Positions 26,614-34,712 of a DNA stretch of 64,000 bases are shown piece by piece. Source of the stretch: Corynebacterium ulceribovis DSM 45146 (lineage in GTDB: Bacteria > Actinomycetota > Actinomycetes > Mycobacteriales > Mycobacteriaceae); assembly GCF_000372445.1 (NCBI RefSeq), contig NZ_AQUY01000002.1:27561-91560 (forward strand), in the 5' to 3' direction. The notes beneath the pieces are model-generated. The model ran no database searches, was not told the DNA's origin, and was given only the letters and a program-made list of their open reading frames with translations. How positions within the stretch are numbered: the first letter of the stretch is position 1; every line of letters begins with the position of its first letter. A program made the translations under genes and the position numbers.

Positions 26614-26898
26614 CTACGCTTCTTCGCGTTCTTTCAGCTTCCGCAGCACTTTCTTCACCGGCGGGTTAGTCATCGTCGTGCCATCCCAGAACTTCAGCGT
26701 TGGCACCACACGGTTACCGTCGTTCACCGATTCCACCCACGCCGAGGCCTCCGCATCCGTCTCCACATCAACGCGGTCATAGGCCACGCCCTCGTCGTCC
26801 AAACCCTTCAACAGACGTTGGCAAAATGGGCACCAGTCAGCAAAGTAGACGGTAAAAGCAGCAGTGTTAGCAGTGTTATCAGCGGTCAGTTCAGTCAT
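26614..26898 (-). CDS. mrx1: Mycoredoxin (glutaredoxin-like)
   Basis: This 94-residue thioredoxin-fold protein should reduce mycothiol mixed disulfides. The active site is Cys23-Pro-Phe-Cys26 in YFADWCPFCQRLL. The cis-Pro segment NRVVPTLKFWDGTTMTNPP matches mycobacterial Mrx1 (NRTVPTVKFADGSTLTNPS as I recall). Mrx1 itself has CGYC, so this one carries a more glutaredoxin-like centre. It begins 10 bp after the stop of the second redoxin gene, at the end of the thyA-folA operon. Confidence 0.85.
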   Translation of the reverse strand: MTELTADNTANTAAFTVYFADWCPFCQRLLKGLDDEGVAYDRVDVETDAEASAWVESVNDGNRVVPTLKFWDGTTMTNPPVKKVLRKLKEREEA

Positions 26899-26908
26899 GC
26901 CTCTGATT

Positions 26909-27205
26909 CTAGTCAGAGTTCAATTCCGCAATTTTCGCCATCACCTCGGCAAAAGTCGGTTGCGTCTGCACGGACCCATCGCGGTAGCGCACCGTCGGCA
27001 CGGTATACGCCCCATCATTGACCTTCGCGACCCAATCCGCCGCCTCCGGTCGCAGTTCAATATCCACGAACCGAAAATCCGCCTTCGCCAGGCGCAGTTG
27101 CTTAAGCAGTCGCATGCACGGCGGGCAGGTGTCCAGCGCAAACACTTCCGCCGCGGGCTGGGCGGCCGATTCCGCGCCGGACGGTACCGCCTCGCCGCTG
27201 CTCAT
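26909..27205 (-). CDS. Second mycoredoxin-like/glutaredoxin-like protein
   Basis: This 98-residue thioredoxin-fold protein has Cys27-Pro-Pro-Cys30 in ALDTCPPCMRLLKQL and the cis-Pro segment AYTVPTVRYRDGSVQTQP. It resembles the neighbouring mycoredoxin in length and layout but has a different CxxC centre. The ATG at 27205 overlaps the folA stop as ATGA, so I use it although the frame extends to 27280. Electron donation to a reductase of nucleotide metabolism is an attractive guess from the thyA-folA context but is not shown by the sequence. Confidence 0.75.
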   Translation of the reverse strand: MSSGEAVPSGAESAAQPAAEVFALDTCPPCMRLLKQLRLAKADFRFVDIELRPEAADWVAKVNDGAYTVPTVRYRDGSVQTQPTFAEVMAKIAELNSD

Positions 27206-27747
27206 GCCCGTTCCCAGAAGGTCACCCGGTAGCGCGTCCCACTTGGCTCGCTGACCTGCGTCCGCCGCTCCTCGACGCACCGCCAGGGCTTACCGATCTC
27301 CGGTGCATGCACCGCACCTTCAATATCCAGGGGCTTTTCGACGAAAGTAACCGCCAACTGGTTCGCCAGCGGCATAGCCGCCTCATAAATCTGGCCGCCG
27401 CCGATCACCCAAATAGTTGGCTGGGCAGCTGAAGCGGGCGCATCGTCGAGGTGATCGTCAAAAAGCGCGGACGCTTTTTCAATGGCTTCCGGTACGGAGG
27501 CGGCGGACAGGGCGCCGGGGAAATCGGTGCTGGTGCGCGACACGACGATGTTGGTGCGGCCGGGCAGGGGACGGACTTTTGCCGGCATGGCTTCCCACGT
27601 GTTGCGGCCCATGATGACGGGGCTGCCGAGGGTGGTGCGTTTGAAGAAGGCGAGTTCTTCCGGCAGGTGCCACAGCATTTGGCGGCCGTCGCCGATAATG
27701 CCGTCTTCGTTTTGCGCCCAAATCAGGCCGATGCGAGGCTGACTCAT
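27202..27747 (-). CDS. folA: Dihydrofolate reductase
   Basis: This 181-residue enzyme regenerates tetrahydrofolate with NADPH after thymidylate synthesis. Family features are [41 protein letters not shown] and [14 protein letters not shown]; the acidic substrate residue is the Glu of LPEEL. The start ATG overlaps the thyA stop (ATGA at 27744-27747) and its own stop overlaps the next gene in the same way. This gives a tightly coupled operon thyA-folA-redoxin-mycoredoxin. Confidence 0.94.
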   Translation of the reverse strand: MSQPRIGLIWAQNEDGIIGDGRQMLWHLPEELAFFKRTTLGSPVIMGRNTWEAMPAKVRPLPGRTNIVVSRTSTDFPGALSAASVPEAIEKASALFDDHLDDAPASAAQPTIWVIGGGQIYEAAMPLANQLAVTFVEKPLDIEGAVHAPEIGKPWRCVEERRTQVSEPSGTRYRVTFWERA

Positions 27748-28550
27748 ACGGACACCTTCCCAGCGATATGCGGGTGCGGGTCGTAACCGACGATGTCAAC
27801 ATCCTCGAAGGCGTAATCAAACATCGACGCAGCCTTCCGCAACTTCAACTGCGGGTACGGGCGGGCATCGCGGGACAGCTGCTCGCGGACCTGCTCGACG
27901 TGGTTGTCGTAAATGTGGCAATCGCCGCCGGTCCACACGAACTCGCCGACCTCCAGGCCAGCTTGCTGCGCAAACATGTGCGTCAGCAGCGCATAGGACG
28001 CAATGTTGAAGGGCACACCGAGGAACATGTCGGCGCTGCGCTGATACAGCTGGCAAGACAGCTTGCCGTCAGCCACATACAGCTGGAACATCAGGTGGCA
28101 TGGTGGCAACGCCATGTTCTCCAGCTCCGCGACATTCCACGCCGAAACGATATTGCGGCGCGAATTCGGATTGTTCTTCAGCGTGTCCAGCGCCTGCGAA
28201 ATCTGGTCAATATGCCGGCCATCTGGGGTCGGCCAGCTGCGCCACTGCACGCCATAAACCGGACCGAGTTCGCCATCCGCATCCGCCCATTCATTCCAAA
28301 TGCGCACGCCGTTATCCTGCAGGAACTTGACGTTGGAGTCGCCGCGCAGGAACCACAGCAGTTCGTACACAATCGACTTCAAGTGCACCTTCTTCGTTGT
28401 GATGAGCGGGAAATACTCACTCAAATCGAAGCGCATTTGCCGCGCGAACAGGCCGGTGGTGCCGGTGCCAGTGCGGTCATCTTTGCGGGTGCCGTGCTCC
28501 AGAATCTCGCGCAGGAGGTCTTCATACGGCGTTGGAATCTGTGGGGACAT
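27744..28550 (-). CDS. thyA: Thymidylate synthase (ThyA type)
   Basis: This 268-residue enzyme methylates dUMP to dTMP using methylene-tetrahydrofolate, producing dihydrofolate for FolA. The catalytic Cys151 is in [12 protein letters not shown]; the phosphate arginines lie in [12 protein letters not shown] and [11 protein letters not shown]. Length and motifs are those of canonical ThyA. The ATG lies 7 nt after a TAGGGT -10 box, so the operon mRNA is probably leaderless. It diverges from the VbhA/Fic pair. Confidence 0.95.
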   Translation of the reverse strand: MSPQIPTPYEDLLREILEHGTRKDDRTGTGTTGLFARQMRFDLSEYFPLITTKKVHLKSIVYELLWFLRGDSNVKFLQDNGVRIWNEWADADGELGPVYGVQWRSWPTPDGRHIDQISQALDTLKNNPNSRRNIVSAWNVAELENMALPPCHLMFQLYVADGKLSCQLYQRSADMFLGVPFNIASYALLTHMFAQQAGLEVGEFVWTGGDCHIYDNHVEQVREQLSRDARPYPQLKLRKAASMFDYAFEDVDIVGYDPHPHIAGKVSV

Positions 28551-28557
28551 GCGGTTA

Positions 28558-28563
28558 ACCCTA
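28558..28563 (-). promoter_or_regulatory. -10 box TAGGGT for leaderless thyA
   Basis: TAGGGT on the minus strand ends 7 nt before the thyA ATG. Confidence 0.45.
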
Positions 28564-28658
28564 GTGGTTTGCGGCTCGAGATCGTACCCGAGAAGGATTC
28601 AACGATAGACCGAGGTTGACCTCCTTAGTAAGATGGAGGGAAACGAAAGGGGGACAGT

Positions 28659-28901
28659 ATGCACGACGAATTCGATGTTGAAGGTGCCTGGCCTGAACTA
28701 TTTGCGGACCTTAGCTACACGCAGCATGAATCGGTGCGGCAATCCCTCGCAGCCGGTTGGCATGAAGGCAATGTCCCGACGCGTGAAGACGTCGAGAATC
28801 TGACTGACTATGCCCGAGGTGCTATCGACTTTGCTGAATACCAACGCCGAGCGCGTGCAGCAGCGCTGCGAGGAGTCGGCGCGCTGAGCTCTGGGCGATA
28901 A
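28659..28901 (+). CDS. VbhA-like antitoxin of a Fic toxin
   Basis: This 80-residue protein has the actinobacterial VbhA-family pattern: a helix with VRQSLAAGWHEGNVPTRED followed by a second helix ending AEYQRRARAAALRG. VbhA antitoxins block the Fic active site with an S/TxxxEG/N helix. Here Glu36-Gly37 are present, but the residue four before Glu is Ala32, so the motif is a variant. AAAGGGGG precedes the ATG, and a TAAGAT -10 box lies near 28628. The fic gene begins 1 nt after the stop, giving a standard antitoxin-first operon. Confidence 0.75.
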   Translation: MHDEFDVEGAWPELFADLSYTQHESVRQSLAAGWHEGNVPTREDVENLTDYARGAIDFAEYQRRARAAALRGVGALSSGR

Positions 28902-28902
28902 A

Positions 28903-29544
28903 TTGAGCGAGTTGGGGAGCTGGGAGTCGTACTTCTATCCAGAAACCATCGATCCCCATACTCGGCAAGGCACTCTACGGAACCTCTTTGGAGTTCGAGA
29001 TGCAGAGGAACTCAAAAGGCTCGAATACGTTGAAGTAGCAGGTAGGACAGTCCAACTTCAAATTGGCGAAGAGTCGATTTGCAAAACATTCGATGCCAAT
29101 CACTTGCGAGCAATCCACCGGCACCTATTCCAAGATGTTTATGAATGGGCTGGCGAGTTCCGCACAGTGGAGATTTACAAAGGTCCCGGTCGTGAATTTG
29201 GCAACATCAACGACGGTGAAATGCTGCGCTATCTCAGCGATGTCACGAAGCTGGTCCGAAGCCAGGATTGGCTCGCACTTAAACGGGACGACTTTGTTGA
29301 AGCAATCGCAAAAGTGTTTGCGTACCTTAATCAAGCGCATCCATTTCGGGAGGGGAACGGTCGTACATCCAAGCTGTTCATGCAGGATGTTTCAGCACTT
29401 TCACCGTTTCACTTTGACTTTGCGTTGGTCTCACCTGAGATTTGGGCGCAAGCATCTGCATTGAGCAGACCAGATCTGTTTGGGTATGAGCCCGAGCCTG
29501 CTTCCCTAATCCCTGTGTTCGAGGCCATCACGCTGCCGCGCTAA
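28903..29544 (+). CDS. fic: Fic domain toxin (adenylyltransferase)
   Basis: This 213-residue Fic protein should transfer AMP from ATP to a protein target, such as the DNA gyrase or topoisomerase IV modified by VbhT-type toxins. The core motif is HPFREGNGRTSK at residues 146-157, with catalytic His146. The last position of the consensus HxFx(D/E)GNGRxxR is Lys instead of Arg. The flap segment VYEWAGEFRTVEIYKG is typical of class I Fic proteins. The start is a TTG 1 nt after the antitoxin stop with no clear Shine-Dalgarno, so translation is probably coupled. The codon use and lower G+C suggest transfer. Confidence 0.85.
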   Translation: MSELGSWESYFYPETIDPHTRQGTLRNLFGVRDAEELKRLEYVEVAGRTVQLQIGEESICKTFDANHLRAIHRHLFQDVYEWAGEFRTVEIYKGPGREFGNINDGEMLRYLSDVTKLVRSQDWLALKRDDFVEAIAKVFAYLNQAHPFREGNGRTSKLFMQDVSALSPFHFDFALVSPEIWAQASALSRPDLFGYEPEPASLIPVFEAITLPR

Positions 29545-30212
29545 AGGTGTTTGAGCGCCTCCCGCTTGGACAGCGGTTGCATTTGCTGCTCATGCTTGGC
29601 AACAAACTCGCGAACCCATTCCGGCGCGGTCTTTGCATAGTCGCGCAGTGCCCAACCGATCGCTTTGGCAACAAAGAACTCGCTGTCGGCAAGGTTCGGC
29701 ACAATACAATCCGCGAGCAGAGCCGTATCCGTCGTCGCCTTCGCCTGCAACTGCGAAAGAATGGCATATCGCCGGACCCAAAAGCTCTCGTGCCGCGCCC
29801 ATGCCCGCATCACCTGCGCCGAACCTTCCGCGTCGTTGGTGCTTATTGACGTTTGGGCCTTCACTAACGCATCCACCAGATCCCACCAAGCGCCGTCAAC
29901 CACAAAACGCTCAATGGTGGGCATCGCCGCCACGCTAAGAACTCGGGCATAGCGCACGAGAATGAAAATGGCGGCGCGGCGCTCATCACGGGACTGCGCG
30001 GCCTCCCACACTTCGGTGGCAGCGGCAAGAACATCATGCTCAGCGGGCGAGCGACCAAGGTGCTCCCTCGCTACGGCATGTGCCACCGCCCGAGTCTGCG
30101 GCACCGTCAGCCCGAGCATTGGCTCTGTGGTTCGCAGATACGCTTGCATCTCCGCGACCTTCTCCGGCCGGGCAAAAGGCCGGAACGCGGCGCGCAGATC
30201 GTCAATAAGCAA
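29541..30212 (-). CDS. AlkD-like DNA alkylation repair protein
   Basis: This 223-residue all-helical HEAT-repeat protein resembles DNA alkylation repair enzymes of the AlkC/AlkD family, which remove bulky alkylated bases as glycosylases. Clear family segments are LGLTVPQTRAVAHAVARE, WWDLVDALV with the tryptophan and aspartate region, and WVRRYAILSQLQ. The start is likely the TTG at 30212, 4 nt after the cysQ stop, though an internal start cannot be excluded. Its 3' end overlaps the end of the fic gene by 4 bp, tail to tail. Confidence 0.78.
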   Translation of the reverse strand: MLIDDLRAAFRPFARPEKVAEMQAYLRTTEPMLGLTVPQTRAVAHAVAREHLGRSPAEHDVLAAATEVWEAAQSRDERRAAIFILVRYARVLSVAAMPTIERFVVDGAWWDLVDALVKAQTSISTNDAEGSAQVMRAWARHESFWVRRYAILSQLQAKATTDTALLADCIVPNLADSEFFVAKAIGWALRDYAKTAPEWVREFVAKHEQQMQPLSKREALKHL

Positions 30213-30216
30213 AAGG

Positions 30217-30975
30217 CTAGAAAGTGCCGTGTTCGTCGCGGTACTTCGCGGCGGCTTCCAGCAGGGTATCAGCCAGCTCCGGGCGGCAAATCAGCAGGTC
30301 CGGCAGGAACGTGTCTTCCTGGTTGTACTTCGGTGCGGAACCATCCAGGCGGGAGCAGTGCAGACCAGCGGCCCGCGCCACACCAACCGGGGCAGCGGAG
30401 TCCCACTCGTACTGGCCGCCGGCGTGAATGTACGCGTCATAGTCACCGAGCAGAGTGTGCATGGCCTTCGCGCCAGCCGAACCGAGCACCTCCACAGATG
30501 CACCGATCGCTTCAGCCATCGGGTTCGCAATGGCAGGTGGCCGGTTGCGGGAGACCACAACCTTATTGGCGCGTGGGCCCTTGACCATCTTGGCTTCTTC
30601 CGACCAGAAGGTGATGCCCTTATCTGGCAGGCCAACAGCTGCGTGGATTGGCTCGCCGTTTTCAATCAGCGCGATATGCACCGCCCAGTCCTGACGACCG
30701 GACGCGAATTCGCGGGTGCCGTCCAGCGGGTCAATGATCCATACGCGGTCGCGGGTGAGACGGTCTGGGTTGTCCATGGCTTCTTCAGACAGAAAACCGT
30801 CTTCGGGGCGGTGCTGGGCAAGCACCCGGGCGATCCAATTCTGTGCCAAGTCGTCACCGGCGTCGCCCAAAAAGCGGCCAGATAGCAGTCCGACATTCCG
30901 GACGCCTTTCAAAATCTCGCTGGTGCCCATAGCAAGTCGAAGGGTCAGGTTGGCATCATCCACATAAGCTGACAT
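30217..30975 (-). CDS. cysQ: 3'(2'),5'-bisphosphate nucleotidase, inositol monophosphatase family
   Basis: This 252-residue Mg-dependent phosphatase of the CysQ type probably removes 3'-phosphoadenosine phosphate (PAP), a by-product of sulfate assimilation. Inositol phosphates are alternative substrates in the family. The metal motifs are visible: SEEA near residue 63, IDPLDGT at residues 81-87 and WDSAAPVGVARAAG near the C-terminus. I use the ATG at 30975 because TATTAT lies exactly 7 nt upstream; an upstream frame extension to 31011 is then untranscribed. alkD follows 4 nt after its stop. Confidence 0.87.
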   Translation of the reverse strand: MSAYVDDANLTLRLAMGTSEILKGVRNVGLLSGRFLGDAGDDLAQNWIARVLAQHRPEDGFLSEEAMDNPDRLTRDRVWIIDPLDGTREFASGRQDWAVHIALIENGEPIHAAVGLPDKGITFWSEEAKMVKGPRANKVVVSRNRPPAIANPMAEAIGASVEVLGSAGAKAMHTLLGDYDAYIHAGGQYEWDSAAPVGVARAAGLHCSRLDGSAPKYNQEDTFLPDLLICRPELADTLLEAAAKYRDEHGTF

Positions 30976-30982
30976 ACCTACG

Positions 30983-30988
30983 ATAATA
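30983..30988 (-). promoter_or_regulatory. -10 box TATTAT for leaderless cysQ
   Basis: TATTAT on the minus strand ends 7 nt before the ATG at 30975. Confidence 0.55.
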
Positions 30989-30992
30989 GGTG

Positions 30993-31034
30993 AGAAATAA
31001 CAAGGTGGCACGGCAGATCTTCCGCCATGCCACC
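30993..31034 (-). terminator. Intrinsic terminator after pgi
   Basis: On the minus strand GGTGGCA pairs with TGCCACC (31028-31034 and 31004-31010), followed by TTGTTATTT. It overlaps the cysQ promoter region. Confidence 0.6.
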
Positions 31035-31047
31035 GAGGGGCCAGCCC

Positions 31048-32691
31048 CTAGCGCTTAGCGCGGAACCAGGTCAGCAGCGCATCAGTCGATGCGTCACCGG
31101 AGTTTGGTGCCTCCGCGCCGGAAACCGCTGGCAGTAGGTTGTTTGCCTGCTGCTTACCCAGCTCCACACCCCACTGGTCGAAGCTGTTGATGCCCCAAAT
31201 CACACCCTGCACAAAAGTGATGTGCTCATACAGCGCAATCAGCGCGCCGACGGTGAATGGGTCCAGTTCCTCCGCCAAAATGGTCGTCGTTGGTCGGTTA
31301 CCTGGCATGACCTTGTGCGGTGCAACATCGGCGGCCACACCTTCCGCCAGAATCTCCTCTTCCGTCTTACCGAAGGCCAGCACCTTGGTCTGCGCGAAGA
31401 AGTTCGACATCAGCAGGTCGTGCATGGAACCTTCACCGGACGCGGTCGGCAGGTCTTCCTTCGGGCGGGCGAAACCGATGAAGTCCGCCGGCACCATGCG
31501 GGTGCCCTGGTGGAGCAGCTGGAAGAAGGCGTGCTGGCCGTTGGTGCCTGGCTCGCCCCAGTAGATTTCACCGGTTGGGCAGGTCACGGAAGTACCGTCG
31601 ATGCGCACGGACTTACCGTTGGATTCCATGGTCAGCTGCTGCAGGTACGCAGGGAAGCGGGACAGGTCTTCGGAGTACGGCAGCACCGCGTGGGATGCGC
31701 AGCCCAGGAAGCTGGAGTACCAGACCCCAAGCAGACCCATCAGCGCCGGTACGTTTTCCGCCAGTGGCTTGGTGGCGAAGTGTTCGTCAACGGCGCGGAA
31801 ACCATCGAGGAAGCGCATGAAGTCCATTGGCCCAATGACAGCCATGACGGATAGGCCGATGGCGGAATCGACGGAGTAGCGGCCGCCGACCCAGTCCCAG
31901 AAACCGAACATGTTGTCGGTGTCAATGCCGAATTCGGCGACCTTTTCCGCGTTGGTCGACACTGCGACGAAGTGCTTGGCCACGGCTTCTTCACCGGCGC
32001 CGAGCTGCTCCAACAGCCAGCGCTTGGCGGCATGGGCGTTGGCCAGGGTTTCCTGGGTGGTGAAGGTCTTCGATGCGATGATGAACAGCGTCGATTCCGC
32101 GTCCAAGCCGTCGAGCTGCGCAATCAGGTCCGATGGGTCGACGTTGGAGACAAAGCGGGCGTCAATACCGGCGGTGGCGTAGGTACGCAGCGCCTTGGTC
32201 ACCATCGCAGGGCCCAGGTCAGAACCACCAATACCAATGTTCACCACGTGCTTGATGGTGCGGCCCGTCGAACCGAGCCATTCGCCGGAGCGCAGCGCCC
32301 GAGTGAAATCCCGCATGCGGCCGAGGACATCATGCACATCAGCGGCAACATCCTGCCCATCGACGCTCAGCGACTCTTCGGCTGGCAGACGCAGCGCAGT
32401 GTGCAGCACCGCACGGTCCTCCGTGGAGTTGATGTGCGCGCCGGACAGCATACGGTCGCGGTAGTCCTCCAGGTTTGCTGCTTCCGCCACGGCCACGAGC
32501 TTATTGACGGTTTCCTGGTCGACGAGGTTCTTCGACAGGTCAACATGCATTCCGGCCAGCTCAAAGGACAGGTCTGCTGCGCGGTCTGGATTGGTGGAGA
32601 ACTTCTCACGCAGGGTGGTGGCGGTGGCGGTGTCCACGTGTCCGGCCACATCTTGCCAAGCTGGCGTGGTGGTGATGTCCTGGATGCTCAT
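31048..32691 (-). CDS. pgi: Glucose-6-phosphate isomerase
   Basis: This 547-residue glycolytic enzyme interconverts glucose-6-phosphate and fructose-6-phosphate. The sugar-phosphate site includes [11 protein letters not shown] and SKTFTTQET; the C-terminal signature is [15 protein letters not shown], whose Gln/Lys positions are catalytic in the family. The start ATG has GGAG seven bases upstream. The gene lies at the start of the conserved pgi - chorismate mutase - pcrA block, with an aldehyde dehydrogenase gene inserted here. Confidence 0.95.
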   Translation of the reverse strand: MSIQDITTTPAWQDVAGHVDTATATTLREKFSTNPDRAADLSFELAGMHVDLSKNLVDQETVNKLVAVAEAANLEDYRDRMLSGAHINSTEDRAVLHTALRLPAEESLSVDGQDVAADVHDVLGRMRDFTRALRSGEWLGSTGRTIKHVVNIGIGGSDLGPAMVTKALRTYATAGIDARFVSNVDPSDLIAQLDGLDAESTLFIIASKTFTTQETLANAHAAKRWLLEQLGAGEEAVAKHFVAVSTNAEKVAEFGIDTDNMFGFWDWVGGRYSVDSAIGLSVMAVIGPMDFMRFLDGFRAVDEHFATKPLAENVPALMGLLGVWYSSFLGCASHAVLPYSEDLSRFPAYLQQLTMESNGKSVRIDGTSVTCPTGEIYWGEPGTNGQHAFFQLLHQGTRMVPADFIGFARPKEDLPTASGEGSMHDLLMSNFFAQTKVLAFGKTEEEILAEGVAADVAPHKVMPGNRPTTTILAEELDPFTVGALIALYEHITFVQGVIWGINSFDQWGVELGKQQANNLLPAVSGAEAPNSGDASTDALLTWFRAKR

Positions 32692-32782
32692 GTGCTCTCC
32701 TCAGCAGTCACGGATGTGCTTTCTGAGAACTAGCGTAGTTACGTTTTTACTCAAGTGCTGGGCATGTGACCGTCATCAGACG

Positions 32783-32788
32783 CATAGT
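32783..32788 (+). promoter_or_regulatory. Possible -10 box CATAGT for the aldehyde dehydrogenase gene
   Basis: CATAGT ends 6 nt before the ATG at 32795; the first position departs from TAnnnT, so this is weaker than the others. Confidence 0.3.
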
Positions 32789-32794
32789 GGGGGC

Positions 32795-34306
32795 ATGGCT
32801 AATTCCTCTTCTGTTAACCGCGAAACCCTCCAGACCCAACTGTCCACCCAGCTTTTTCTCGGCGGCACTTTCTGCGATGCATCCGACGGGGAAACCTTCG
32901 AGGTTCGAGATCCCGCCGACGATTCCGTTATTGCCCGCGTCGCTTCCGCCACTGAAGCGGATGCGGAAACGGCGCTGGATCTTGCCGTCAAAAAGCAAAA
33001 GGAATGGGAAAATACCGCTCCACGTGACCGGGCGGAATTGCTGCGTCGCTGCTGGGAAGCGGTGATGGCGCACGCTGATGAATTGACGCTGCTGCAGACC
33101 TGGGAAATGGGTCGCGCGCTGCCGGACTCGGCCGGTGAAGTTACCTACGGCGCTGAGTATTTCCGCTGGTTCAGCGAGGAAGCGACCCGGATGCGTGGTG
33201 ACTTCCGGCGCGCCCCAGCCGGTAACGGCCGGATTGTGGTGCAGCGACGTCCGGTGGGCCCGGTGCTGGCGATTACCCCGTGGAACTTCCCGTTGGCGAT
33301 GGCGACCCGGAAGATTGGTCCGGCGCTGGCCGCAGGTTGCACAATTATTGTGAAGCCAGCGTCGAAAACCCCGCTGACCATGCTGTATTTGGCCAAGTTG
33401 ATGAAGGACGCTGGGCTGCCGGATGGGGTGCTGTCGATTCTGCCGACCGCACGTTCTTCCCGTATTTCGGCGCTGCTGGCCGACCCGCGGCTCCGCAAAC
33501 TGACTTTCACTGGTTCGACTGAGGTTGGGCAAAAGCTGGCGGCGCAGGCTGCGGAGCACAGCGTGAAAGTGTCGCTGGAACTCGGCGGGAACGCACCGTT
33601 TGTTGTGTTAGAGGATGCCGATATCGACAAGGCCGTCACTGGCGCATTGCAGGCAAAAATGCGCAACGGTGGTCAAGCATGTACCGCTGCGAACCGTTTC
33701 TACGTGCATGAATCCTTGGCGGAGGAGTTCATTGACCGCCTCGGCGATGGCATGGCCGAGTACCGGATGGGCGCCGGATGGAATGAGGGGGTCAAGCTGG
33801 GGCCGTTGGCGCAGCCTCAGCAGGTAGAGACCGTGCGGGAGCTTGTTGACGATGCGATCGCCGCTGGCGGCAGCGTGCTGCTCGGTGGGGAAGGCGAGAT
33901 CGCGACTGGATGGAAAGGCCAAGACGCGGATGTTGCGCCGAATGAGTCGGGTTACTACTACCCGGCGACGCTGCTGGTGAATGTGCCGGACTGTGCGCGG
34001 GTGCATCGGGAAGAAATCTTCGGACCGGTGGCAGTGGTGAACACATTCACTGACGAAGCCGACGCGATTTCCCGGGCTAACGACACCGAATACGGACTGG
34101 TCAGCTACCTATTTACCCAGGATTTGAACCGGGCGTTGGACGTTGCGGAGCAGCTGGAATCGGGCATGGTTGCGGTGAACCGTGGAGTGCTGTCGGATCC
34201 GGCGGCGCCGTTTGGTGGGGTAAAGGAGTCCGGGCTGGGCCGCGAAGGTGGCTTCGAAGGGATCGACGAGTACACCGAACCGATTTACATCGGCCTAGAG
34301 GCTTAG
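32795..34306 (+). CDS. NAD(P)-dependent aldehyde dehydrogenase, succinate-semialdehyde dehydrogenase type
   Basis: This 503-residue ALDH has catalytic Glu262 in LELGGNAP, Cys296 in GGQACTAANRFYV, and the cofactor segment ITPWNFPLAMATRK. The overall pattern is closest to the GabD branch, so succinate semialdehyde is the likeliest substrate, but neighbouring ALDHs can look alike. An insertion with GEGEIATGWKGQDADVAP around residues 365-390 is longer than in E. coli GabD. The frame extends upstream to 32504 across the pgi promoter; I choose the ATG at 32795. There is no gabT neighbour. Confidence 0.85.
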   Translation: MANSSSVNRETLQTQLSTQLFLGGTFCDASDGETFEVRDPADDSVIARVASATEADAETALDLAVKKQKEWENTAPRDRAELLRRCWEAVMAHADELTLLQTWEMGRALPDSAGEVTYGAEYFRWFSEEATRMRGDFRRAPAGNGRIVVQRRPVGPVLAITPWNFPLAMATRKIGPALAAGCTIIVKPASKTPLTMLYLAKLMKDAGLPDGVLSILPTARSSRISALLADPRLRKLTFTGSTEVGQKLAAQAAEHSVKVSLELGGNAPFVVLEDADIDKAVTGALQAKMRNGGQACTAANRFYVHESLAEEFIDRLGDGMAEYRMGAGWNEGVKLGPLAQPQQVETVRELVDDAIAAGGSVLLGGEGEIATGWKGQDADVAPNESGYYYPATLLVNVPDCARVHREEIFGPVAVVNTFTDEADAISRANDTEYGLVSYLFTQDLNRALDVAEQLESGMVAVNRGVLSDPAAPFGGVKESGLGREGGFEGIDEYTEPIYIGLEA

Positions 34307-34340
34307 CCGAGGGGTGGGCCTGGCGGCTGAGCGCAGCGGC

Positions 34341-34634
34341 TTAGCCGAGTCGCCCGCGGCCGAGGCGCAGCAAAATATCGGCGAGCTCTTGGCCTTCGCT
34401 GCCGAGCGCTTCCCGGTACTGGGACAAAATCGCTAGTTCACGGGAGTGGACCACGCGCATGCCGCCCGAGGCCAACCGGGTTTTACCGATTGCGTTGCTG
34501 ACGGCGCTGCGTCGCTTCACTGCGTCAATAATCACCTTGTCTAGGCGGTTAATTTCCTCGCGGTACTGGCGGATTTCCGCGTCGGTGAGGGGGTTGTCGG
34601 TTCCGGTGTTTTCCCGGATTTCGAAGTCAGCCAT
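34341..34634 (-). CDS. csm: Chorismate mutase (AroQ type)
   Basis: This 97-residue all-helical enzyme converts chorismate to prephenate for phenylalanine and tyrosine synthesis. The helices read EIRQYREEINRLDKVIIDAVKRR, then SNAIGKTRLASGG and a C-terminal LGSEGQELADILLRLGRGRLG. The conserved catalytic Arg and Lys of AroQ proteins can be placed in KRRSAVSNAIGKTR. In mycobacteria the small intracellular enzyme needs DAHP synthase for full activity, and the RLG C-terminus seen here is typical of that group. It diverges from pcrA, as in related genomes. Confidence 0.87.
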   Translation of the reverse strand: MADFEIRENTGTDNPLTDAEIRQYREEINRLDKVIIDAVKRRSAVSNAIGKTRLASGGMRVVHSRELAILSQYREALGSEGQELADILLRLGRGRLG

Positions 34635-34696
34635 GGTTTCAATAGTGCCACTTGCGTTCGAACATCGTCCGGCGCGGTCCTGTCTGAGCGACGGGG

Positions 34697-34702
34697 TAGC
34701 CT
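34697..34702 (+). promoter_or_regulatory. -10 box TAGCCT upstream of pcrA
   Basis: TAGCCT ends 10 nt before the pcrA ATG and no Shine-Dalgarno is present, so the leader would be absent or only a few bases. Confidence 0.35.
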
Positions 34703-34712
34703 TGAGGGCGAC

